From Microbacterium azadirachtae (lineage in GTDB: Bacteria > Actinomycetota > Actinomycetes > Actinomycetales > Microbacteriaceae): 64,000 nucleotides of DNA. Position numbers and translations under genes: made by a program. Shown here one piece after another: positions 9,176 through 16,160 of the stretch. The stretch is taken from NCBI RefSeq assembly GCF_000956545.1, contig NZ_JYIT01000083.1:62001-126000 (forward strand), given 5' to 3'. The notes beneath the pieces were generated by a model, which saw nothing but the letters and a program-made list of their open reading frames with translations, was not told where the DNA came from and searched no databases. The first letter of the stretch is position 1; the number at the start of each line of letters is the position of its first letter.

Positions 9176-9973
9176 ATGGCTGATGCCACGACCGAGTCCG
9201 GATCCGCCGCTGCCCCGATGCCGCTCGGGCTGCCGCCGGTGGTGCGTGCGGACGGATCACCGGCGCGGGCGCTGGTGGTCGACGATGAGCAGGCGCTCGC
9301 CGCGGCGGTGGGCGGGTCTCTGGTGGCCGACGGCTGGGAGGTGCGGATCGAGCACCGAGGGCGGAGTGCGCTCATCGCGGTGCGCGAGTTCCAGCCCGAC
9401 GTGGTCGTGCTCGACATCATGATGCCCGACATCGACGGGCTCGACACCCTCGAGCGCATCCGGGCGATCCGGCCGGAGATCCGGGTGCTGTTCCTCACGG
9501 CGCTGGACAGCCACGACGATCGCATCGCGGGGCTCCGCGCCGGCGGGGACGACTACCTCACCAAGCCCTTCGCGATCGCCGAGCTGCAGGCGAGGGTGCG
9601 CGTTCTGGCCCGCTCCGCCGTGGCGATCGCCCGGCCCGCCGAGTCGCGACTGCGGGTCGGCGACCTCGCGGTGGACACGGGCGAATCCACGGCCGAGCTC
9701 GCCGGATCGCCGCTCGAGCTGACGCCCACCGAGTTCGAGCTGCTGCTCCTGCTCGCCAACAACGCCGGGCGGGTGCTGCGCCGGGCGCAGATCCTCGAGG
9801 CGGTCTGGGGGTACGACTTCGGTACCGAGTCGAACCTCGTCGAGGTCTACGTGTCGAGCCTGCGCCGCAAACTCGCCGCATCGACGGCGCTGAACCTCGA
9901 GACGGTGCGGCTGGTGGGCTATGTGATGCGCGTGGCGGACGGCGCTGGATCTGGCTCCGGGGGAGGCGCATGA
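9176..9973 (+). CDS. OmpR/PhoB-family response regulator
   Basis: 265 aa. Receiver domain: acidic pair Asp36-Asp37, phospho-acceptor Asp80 in VVVLDIMMPD, and Lys130 in YLTKPF. The C-terminal winged helix (about residues 160-255) has LTPTEFELLLLLANNAGRVL and EVYVSSLRRKL, typical of OmpR/PhoB. An N-terminal tail of about 28 residues precedes the receiver, slightly longer than usual. The ribosome site GAGGGGAG stands ahead of the ATG. The stop overlaps the ATG of the sensor kinase gene. Placement directly after the two glycosyltransferases suggests it tunes envelope glycosylation or senses the resulting wall state. Confidence 0.95.
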   Translation: MADATTESGSAAAPMPLGLPPVVRADGSPARALVVDDEQALAAAVGGSLVADGWEVRIEHRGRSALIAVREFQPDVVVLDIMMPDIDGLDTLERIRAIRPEIRVLFLTALDSHDDRIAGLRAGGDDYLTKPFAIAELQARVRVLARSAVAIARPAESRLRVGDLAVDTGESTAELAGSPLELTPTEFELLLLLANNAGRVLRRAQILEAVWGYDFGTESNLVEVYVSSLRRKLAASTALNLETVRLVGYVMRVADGAGSGSGGGA

Positions 9974-11487
9974 GACGTCCTCGCAGTCTCCGTCTGCAAG
10001 TGGTGCTCATCGCCTCTGCCCTGGTCGCGGCGGTGAGCATCGTCGTCGGCGTGGTCGCGGTGCTGTCGCTGCACGACTACATGCTGGGTCAGGTGGATGC
10101 CCGCCTGAACGGCGCCGCCGCGCGGGGGGCCGACATCGCCGGGGGCCGGGGGCCCGGCTCGACGCCGGGCTCTACTCCTCAGATCAGCCCAGGGCCCACC
10201 TCGACGCCGCCGGCCACGCGCCCCAACCGCGACGACGTGGTCGGCGCCCCGGGCCAGTCCGGCGGCACGATCACGGCGATCTTCCGCGACGGCACGTTCG
10301 AGATCGGCGGCTGGATCGGGTCGGACGGCGTGCGGCACGACCTCACCGCCGCACAGAAGAAGCTCCTCGCCACGCGCCTGCCCACCGGATCCGCGGACCG
10401 CACCGCACCGGTCACCGTCGACCTCGGCGGCTCCCTCGGCGAGTACCGGGTGGCCGGGCGCACCACGCCGACCGGCGCGGGCGTGGTCACGGCGCTGCCG
10501 TTGGAATCGGTCACCGCCGTGACCGGGCGGCTGACGCTCGTGGTGGCACTGGTGGGGGTCGCCTGCATCGTGCTCGCGCTCGCCGCCGCGGCGGTCGCGA
10601 TGGGCCGGGCGCTGCGCCCGCTGCGTCGCGTCGCACACACCGCCGCCGCGGTGACGGCGGTGCCGCTGGACCGGGGCGAGGTGCGGCTCGCAGAGCGCGT
10701 CGAGGCGCGCGACATCGCCTCGACCGCCGAGGTCGGCCAGGTCGGTGCCGCCCTGAACGACCTGCTCGACCACGTCGAGGACGCCCTCGCCCAACGCGAG
10801 GCCAGCGAGTCGACCATGCGGCGCTTCGTCGCCGATGCGAGCCACGAGCTGCGCACCCCGCTCGCGACGATCCGCGCGTACGCCCAGCTCTCGGGTCGAT
10901 CGGACGCCGAGGAGCGGGAGATCCGCGGCAACGCGGCGCTCATCGACGTCGAGGGGGTGCGGATGGGTGCGCTCATCGATCAGCTGCTGCTGCTCGCGCG
11001 CCTCGACGCGCTGCCCGAGCTGGCGCGAGACGAGGTCGACGTCCGATTGCTCGTCGCCGAGGCGGTGCTCGCCGCTCGCCTCGCGGGCCCCGACCACGTC
11101 TGGGTCATGGAGCTCGGGGAGGATCCGGCTCTCGTGCTCGGCGACGCGGCGGATCTGCGCCGCGTCGTCGACAACCTCCTCGCCAACGCCCGCGTGCACA
11201 CCCCGGCCGGAACGACCGTGCGGGTGCGGCTCGACGAGGTGCGCACCGGAGAGACGGTCGGGTCCGTGCGACTCACCGTCTCCGATGACGGCCCGGGCCT
11301 TCCCGATGCGGTGCGGGAGGCCGTGTTCGAGCGCTTCGCCCGGGGCGAGACGTCGCGCTCGCGGGAGGGCGGCGGCACTGGCCTCGGCATGGCGATCGCC
11401 CGCGCCGTGGTCGAAGCGCACGGCGGCACGATCGCCGTCGCGCCGGGGCCGGGCGCGACGTTCGTGGTGACGCTGCCCGCCGCCTGA
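9970..11487 (+). CDS. Two-component sensor histidine kinase
   Basis: 505 aa. Membrane segment near residues 10-32, an extracytoplasmic domain of about 150 residues that includes a Ser/Thr/Pro-rich stretch, and a second membrane segment near residues 185-210, followed by a HAMP-like linker. His292 in DASHELRTPL is the phosphorylated histidine. ATP-binding boxes follow: DNLLANARVHTP (N box), SDDGPGLP (G1) and GGTGLGMAIA (G2). It overlaps its response regulator gene by the ATGA start-stop junction. The signal is unknown; the external domain has no family I can name. Confidence 0.95.
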   Translation: MRRPRSLRLQVVLIASALVAAVSIVVGVVAVLSLHDYMLGQVDARLNGAAARGADIAGGRGPGSTPGSTPQISPGPTSTPPATRPNRDDVVGAPGQSGGTITAIFRDGTFEIGGWIGSDGVRHDLTAAQKKLLATRLPTGSADRTAPVTVDLGGSLGEYRVAGRTTPTGAGVVTALPLESVTAVTGRLTLVVALVGVACIVLALAAAAVAMGRALRPLRRVAHTAAAVTAVPLDRGEVRLAERVEARDIASTAEVGQVGAALNDLLDHVEDALAQREASESTMRRFVADASHELRTPLATIRAYAQLSGRSDAEEREIRGNAALIDVEGVRMGALIDQLLLLARLDALPELARDEVDVRLLVAEAVLAARLAGPDHVWVMELGEDPALVLGDAADLRRVVDNLLANARVHTPAGTTVRVRLDEVRTGETVGSVRLTVSDDGPGLPDAVREAVFERFARGETSRSREGGGTGLGMAIARAVVEAHGGTIAVAPGPGATFVVTLPAA

Positions 11488-11513
11488 TCCCTGCGCGGTC
11501 CTTCCGTGCGGAC

Positions 11514-11528
11514 TACCCTGGAGGGGTG
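11514..11528 (+). promoter_or_regulatory. -10 element and leaderless GTG start of sdaA
   Basis: TACCCT at 11514-11519 is followed by GGAGGG and then GTG at 11526. The spacing puts the transcript 5' end at the start codon. The GGAGGG lies directly against the GTG, too close for a normal ribosome site. Confidence 0.5.
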
Positions 11529-13028
11529 ACTGCGTACGTCTCGGCCTTCGATCTGTTCTCCATCGGTGTAGGACCTTCGAGTTCGCATACGGTGGGGCCG
11601 ATGCGCGCCGGCGTCGACTTCGCCGCGCGGCTCGCGGCCGACGGGGTGCTCGACCGCGTCGCTCGCGTCACCTGCTCGCTGTACGGCTCCCTGGGCGCCA
11701 CGGGTCTCGGCCACGGCACGCCCGATGCGGTCGTCGCGGGCCTGCGCGGGCTCACCCCGGAGACGTGCGATCCGGCCGATGTGCGCCGCGCCTGGGCGGA
11801 CTGGACAGACGGCTCCGCGCTGGCGATCGACGGCACCCACGACGTGGTCTTCGCGAAGGACGACATCACCTTCGAGCCGCGCACCCGCCTGCCCGGCCAC
11901 CCGAACGCGATGACGCTGCGCGCTCTCGACGCCGACGGAATCCATGTCGCACAGGAGACGTACTACTCGATCGGAGGCGGGTTCATCCGCCGCGACGGCG
12001 AGGACGACACGCGCACCCTGGCGACGGCGGGCTTCCCGTTCGCATACCGCGACGCGGCGTCGCTGCTCGAGCTGTGCGACGAGAACGGGCTCACGATCGC
12101 CGAGCTCGCGCGCCTCAATGAGACGGCGCTGCGCAGCGAGGAGGACGTCGCCGCCGGGCTCGACGCCATCTGGGACGCCATGGCCGCCTGCGTCGACGCG
12201 GGTCTGCACGCGGAGGGCACCCTGCCCGGGATCCTCAAGGTCAAGCGCCGTGCGGGGGCGATCCGTGCGCAGCTCGACGAGGTCGAGGCCGAGGGGCACC
12301 CCGCCGTGCCGGGCGAATGGCTCGGCGCGTTCGCGCTCGCCGTGAACGAGGAGAACGCCGCCGGCGGCCGTGTCGTGACCGCCCCCACCAACGGCGCCGC
12401 CGGGATCCTGCCCGCCGTGGCGATGTACTGGTGGAGGTTCCTCGCCGACTCGGGCCTCGGCGCAGGCAACGCCGTCACCCCGTACGGCGAGCTGGTCGGC
12501 AGCGCCCTGCTGGGCTTCGGGGCCGAGGCCTCGCTCGTCGCCGTCGGCGCGATCGAGGACCCCGATGCGCTGAGCGAGGCGAACCGGCGCCGCGGCATCC
12601 GCCGCTTCCTGCTCACGGCGACCGCGCTCGGATCCCTGTTCAAGGCCAATGCCTCGATCTCGGGCGCGGAGGGCGGCTGCCAGGCCGAGGTCGGGTCCGC
12701 GTGCGCGATGGCGGCCGGCGGCCTCACCGCGGTGATGGGCGGCACCAACCGGCAGATCGAGAACGCCGCCGAGATCGCGATGGAGCACCACCTCGGGCTG
12801 ACCTGCGATCCCATCGGCGGTCTCGTGCAGATCCCGTGCATCGAGCGCAACGCCATCGCCGCCTCGACCGCGGTGACCGCCGCGCGGCTCGCGCTGCGCG
12901 GCGACGGCGAGCACTACGTCTCGCTCGACGCCGTCGTCGAGACCATGCGCCAGACCGGTCTCGACATGTCCACGAAGTACAAGGAGACGAGCGAGGGCGG
13001 TCTCGCGGTCAACGTCATCGAGTGCTGA
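11526..13028 (+). CDS. sdaA: L-serine dehydratase (L-serine ammonia-lyase), iron-sulfur type, single chain
   Basis: 500 aa. It deaminates L-serine to pyruvate and ammonia using a [4Fe-4S] cluster. The beta domain begins with FDLFSIGVGPSSSHTVGPMRA. The alpha domain has TAPTNGAAGILPAV and EGGCQAEVGSACAMAAGG. Cys385, Cys427 and Cys438 have the 42- and 11-residue spacing of the three cluster ligands in the well-studied single-chain enzymes. Somewhat longer than the usual roughly 455 aa. The downstream TetR gene starts 10 bp after the stop and may be cotranscribed. Confidence 0.96.
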   Translation: MTAYVSAFDLFSIGVGPSSSHTVGPMRAGVDFAARLAADGVLDRVARVTCSLYGSLGATGLGHGTPDAVVAGLRGLTPETCDPADVRRAWADWTDGSALAIDGTHDVVFAKDDITFEPRTRLPGHPNAMTLRALDADGIHVAQETYYSIGGGFIRRDGEDDTRTLATAGFPFAYRDAASLLELCDENGLTIAELARLNETALRSEEDVAAGLDAIWDAMAACVDAGLHAEGTLPGILKVKRRAGAIRAQLDEVEAEGHPAVPGEWLGAFALAVNEENAAGGRVVTAPTNGAAGILPAVAMYWWRFLADSGLGAGNAVTPYGELVGSALLGFGAEASLVAVGAIEDPDALSEANRRRGIRRFLLTATALGSLFKANASISGAEGGCQAEVGSACAMAAGGLTAVMGGTNRQIENAAEIAMEHHLGLTCDPIGGLVQIPCIERNAIAASTAVTAARLALRGDGEHYVSLDAVVETMRQTGLDMSTKYKETSEGGLAVNVIEC

Positions 13029-13037
13029 GATGGGCGC

Positions 13038-13625
13038 ATGACCACGACACGGCGCAGGGGACGCCCCAGGGGCGAGTCCGGATCACGCGGCCGGATCGTG
13101 ACCGCCGCCGAGCACGAGTTCGGCGAGAACGGCTATGACGGCGCGACCATTCGCGCGATCGCGGGCCGCGCGGGCGTCGACTCCGCGCTCGTGCACCACT
13201 ACTTCGGCACCAAGGCGGATCTGTTCGCCGAGGTGATCGGCATCCCGCTGCGTCCCGACGTCGATGTGCCCGCGATCCTCGAAGGGCCGCGCGACCAGGT
13301 CGGCGAGCGCGTCGTGCGCTACGTGCTGGAGGCGTTCGAGCGCCCGGAGGTGCGCCGGCGCGGCGTGACGATGATCCGGGTCGCTCTCGGCTCCAAGGTG
13401 ATGTCGCCGCCTCTGGTCGGCTTCCTCTCCCGCGAGCTGATCGGGCGGATCACGGCACGGCTGGACACCCCCGACGCCGCCCTCCGCGCGACGCTCGTCG
13501 CCTCGCAGATCGCGGGCATGCTCGTCACGCGGTACGTCGCGAAGCTGCCGCCGATCGCCGACGCCCCCGTCGAGGAGCTCGTGGCGCGCGTGGGGCCGAC
13601 GCTCCAGCGGTACCTGTTCGACTGA
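13038..13625 (+). CDS. TetR-family transcriptional regulator
   Basis: 195 aa. The N-terminal helix-turn-helix (about residues 30-52) has TIRAIAGRAGVDSALVHHYFGTKADLF, the TetR signature. The C-terminal part (GVTMIRVALGSKVMSPPLVGFLSRELIGRI) resembles the TetR_C domains of exporter regulators. It lies 10 bp after sdaA and just before an ABC exporter whose promoter carries a palindrome over the start codon. It is the obvious candidate repressor of that exporter. Confidence 0.9.
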   Translation: MTTTRRRGRPRGESGSRGRIVTAAEHEFGENGYDGATIRAIAGRAGVDSALVHHYFGTKADLFAEVIGIPLRPDVDVPAILEGPRDQVGERVVRYVLEAFERPEVRRRGVTMIRVALGSKVMSPPLVGFLSRELIGRITARLDTPDAALRATLVASQIAGMLVTRYVAKLPPIADAPVEELVARVGPTLQRYLFD

Positions 13626-13661
13626 CTCCCGGAGGTCGTGACCGTTCTCGGAACGGATCCC

Positions 13662-13706
13662 TTGACCCGTCGCGCTCCCGGATCCATAATTCATCACATG
13701 ATGAAT
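13662..13706 (+). promoter_or_regulatory. Exporter promoter with overlapping palindromic operator
   Basis: TTGACC (13662-13667), a 17-bp gap and CATAAT (13685-13690) form a near-consensus promoter. The predicted transcription start (about 13697) is at the ATG at 13698, so the mRNA would be leaderless. A perfect inverted repeat, ATTCATCA (13689-13696), two bases, TGATGAAT (13699-13706), covers the end of the -10, the start site and the start codon. A bound dimer would block initiation. The TetR protein encoded 70 bp upstream is the likely binder. Confidence 0.75.
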
Positions 13707-14471
13707 AACGCGGTGGTGATCGACGGACTGCGGGTGCGGCGCGGCCGCCACGACGTGTTCGACGGCCTGTCGCTGAGCATCCCCCGGGGCGAGGTGACCG
13801 GGCTGCTGGGGCCCTCGGGCTGCGGAAAGACGACTCTCATGCGCGCGATCGTCGGCGTGCAGCGGATCCGGTCCGGATCCGTCCAGGTGCTCGGGGAGCC
13901 GGCGGGATCCGCAGCGCTGCGCCACCGCGTCGCCTACGGCACGCAGGGCGCGGCGGTCTACTCCGACCTCACCGTGCGGCAGAACCTGCGCTACTTCGCG
14001 TCGGTGCTCGGGGTGGGCCGCGCCGATGCCGACCGCGTCATGGAGCAGGTCGGGCTGACGCCGTACGCCGGGCAGGAGGTCGCGGCGCTCAGCGGCGGGC
14101 AGGCGAACCGCGTGTCGCTCGGGGTGGCGCTGCTCGGCTCGCCCGAGCTCGTCGTGCTGGACGAGCCGACGGTGGGGCTGGATCCGGTGCTGCGTGCCGA
14201 GCTGTGGGATCTCTTCCGGCGGATCGCCGAGGCCGGCACGACGATGGTCGTCTCCAGTCACGTGATGGACGAGGCGCTGCGCTGCGATCGGCTGCTGCTG
14301 ATGCGCGAGGGGCGGATCGTGTCCGACACGACGCCGGCCGAGCTGCTGGCGGACACCGGCAAGACCGACCCGGAGCAGGCGTTCCTCGTGCTCATCGCGC
14401 GCGACGCGGCCGACGAGGCCGCCGCGCAGCCGCATACCCGCCGGGCGCGGCGCGAGGAGGTCGGATCATGA
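13698..14471 (+). CDS. ABC exporter ATP-binding protein
   Basis: 257 aa (ATG 13698; a second ATG follows directly at 13701). Walker A GPSGCGKTT at residues 38-46, signature LSGGQANRVSLG, Walker B LVVLDEPTVGLDP, and an H-loop in VVSSHVMDEALRC. It belongs to the ABC-2 export group that supplies drug or polymer exporters (DrrA/NodI-like). It energises the permease encoded by the next gene, whose ATG overlaps its stop. Repression by the upstream TetR protein is inferred from the operator. Confidence 0.93.
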   Translation: MMNNAVVIDGLRVRRGRHDVFDGLSLSIPRGEVTGLLGPSGCGKTTLMRAIVGVQRIRSGSVQVLGEPAGSAALRHRVAYGTQGAAVYSDLTVRQNLRYFASVLGVGRADADRVMEQVGLTPYAGQEVAALSGGQANRVSLGVALLGSPELVVLDEPTVGLDPVLRAELWDLFRRIAEAGTTMVVSSHVMDEALRCDRLLLMREGRIVSDTTPAELLADTGKTDPEQAFLVLIARDAADEAAAQPHTRRARREEVGS

Positions 14472-15202
14472 ACGGGCGACGGCTGTTCGCGACGGCGGGC
14501 CGGGTGCTCACGCAGCTTCGGCACGACCCGCGCTCGATCGCGCTCATGGTGGTCGCGCCGAGCCTGCTGGTCGGGCTGTTCGCCTGGCTCTTCACCGACT
14601 CGAGCGGCGTGTTCGACACCTTCGGCGGCGCGATCCTGGCGCTGTTCCCGTTCATCGTGATGTTCCTCGTGAGCTCGATCACGACGCTGCGCGAGCGCCG
14701 CTCGGGCACGCTGGAGCGACTCATGACGACCCCGCTCGGCAAGGCGGACTTCGTGCTCGGCTACGCGCTGGCGTTCGGGGTCATGGCGGTGCTGCAGGCC
14801 GTGGTGACAGTCGCGTTCGCGGTGTACGTGTGCGGCCTGACCGTCGACGGGCCGCTGGGGCAGCTCGGGCTCGTCGCCGTCGTGGACGCGCTGCTGGGCA
14901 CCTCGCTCGGGCTGCTCGCGAGCGCCTTCGCCCAGACCGAGTTCCAGGCCGTGCAGTTCATGCCGCTGCTGGTGTTCCCGCAGATCATCCTCGGCGGTCT
15001 GTTCATGCCGCGCGACAAGATGCCCGACGTGCTCTACGCGATCTCGGACTGGCTCCCCCTCAGCCACGCGATCGACGCGATCCAGGCGGTCACGGCGGGG
15101 ACCGGGGACGGGGATCTCTGGCGTCCGGTGCTGATCGTCGCGGCCTTCGCCGTGGCGTTCCTGGTGCTCGCGCCGCTCACGCTGCGCCGGCGCACGTCCT
15201 GA
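14468..15202 (+). CDS. ABC-2 type exporter permease
   Basis: 244 aa with six predicted membrane segments. SSITTLRERRSGTLERLMTT is the conserved cytoplasmic segment of ABC-2 permeases, and QFMPLLVFPQIILGGLFMPRD is the typical late segment. ATGA overlap with the ATPase gene shows they form one transporter. Substrate unknown; a TetR-controlled pair of this type most often exports hydrophobic toxicants or antibiotics. Confidence 0.9.
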   Translation: MNGRRLFATAGRVLTQLRHDPRSIALMVVAPSLLVGLFAWLFTDSSGVFDTFGGAILALFPFIVMFLVSSITTLRERRSGTLERLMTTPLGKADFVLGYALAFGVMAVLQAVVTVAFAVYVCGLTVDGPLGQLGLVAVVDALLGTSLGLLASAFAQTEFQAVQFMPLLVFPQIILGGLFMPRDKMPDVLYAISDWLPLSHAIDAIQAVTAGTGDGDLWRPVLIVAAFAVAFLVLAPLTLRRRTS

Positions 15203-15323
15203 GCGACTTTCGTCCCTGATTTCTGTGCCTCGATGACTTAGAACCTGTGTGGTAGCGTCAAATATTCTTTGAATCTCCCGTAAGACGTGACAGGTCCCCC
15301 ACACAGGAAGCCGGTGCCGAACT

Positions 15324-16034
15324 ATGACTTTTCAGCCGCCCATGACGCCCGAGCAGCAGCCCTACGTGCCGCAGCCACCACAGAAGACGGGTAGTGGTCT
15401 GGGTATCGCGGCTCTGATCCTGGGCATCCTCGCGCTGGTCGGTGCGGTCATCCCTTTCCTGAACTACGTCGCGTGGATTTTGGGTTTGGTCGGCCTTATT
15501 CTCGGCATCGTTGCTCTTGTCCAGAAGAACCGGCGCAAGGGCGTCGCCGTCGCGGGGACGATCATCTCCGGTGTGGCGATCATTCTCTCGATCGTGCTGG
15601 CGATGGTGTACACCGCTGCATTCGCCAGCGCAGTCAGCGATGCCATGGAGTCCGCGGCCGCCAGCGCCGGGCCGAGTTCCGCCCCGTTGTCCAGCGCCGA
15701 CAGCACGCCGGCTGCTCCGCTTGCCGGTGACGTGACGATCGTCTACGAGATCACCGGCACGGTCCCGGACGCAACGGTCACGTACTCGACGTTGGACAAT
15801 GGCAACGTACAGTCTGCGTCAGCTTCTGGTCAGGCGCTGCCCTGGACCAAGACACTGACGGCCAAGAAAGATGGCCTTCTCGACGTGAACGTCTTCTCGG
15901 TGAGCGCGGTCGGCGGCATCGAGAGCGGCGACATCAGTTGCAAGATCACGGTCGATGGCAAGGTCGTCTCAGAGCAGACCGCGAGCGGACAGGCTGCTGT
16001 TGTTTCGTGCACCGCGACCAATGTCGGCCACTGA
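15324..16034 (+). CDS. DUF4190/MmpS-like membrane-anchored secreted protein
   Basis: 236 aa. A Pro/Gln-rich N-terminus is followed by two hydrophobic hairpin segments of DUF4190 type (LGIAALILGILALVGAV and a second near residues 70-95), a Ser/Ala/Pro linker, and an extracellular domain from about residue 137. That domain resembles MmpS: VTIVYEITGTVPDATVTYST, LPWTKTL, ISCKITVDGKVVSEQTASG, with two cysteines. MmpS proteins partner MmpL transporters, but no mmpL is nearby. The gene and its upstream stretch are visibly less GC-rich than their neighbours, with a TAGCGT-type -10 possible near 15252. No clear ribosome site before the ATG. Confidence 0.8.
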   Translation: MTFQPPMTPEQQPYVPQPPQKTGSGLGIAALILGILALVGAVIPFLNYVAWILGLVGLILGIVALVQKNRRKGVAVAGTIISGVAIILSIVLAMVYTAAFASAVSDAMESAAASAGPSSAPLSSADSTPAAPLAGDVTIVYEITGTVPDATVTYSTLDNGNVQSASASGQALPWTKTLTAKKDGLLDVNVFSVSAVGGIESGDISCKITVDGKVVSEQTASGQAAVVSCTATNVGH

Positions 16035-16160
16035 TGGCGTGATCGCTGGTACTGGCTCGACCAGTCTGACCGATTCAGAGGGGCACGGCACGGTCCCAGA
16101 TCGTCGTCGAGGAGTCAATCCTGACGGTCGTCTTCAGGCCTGACGGATAAGCCGCCACTC

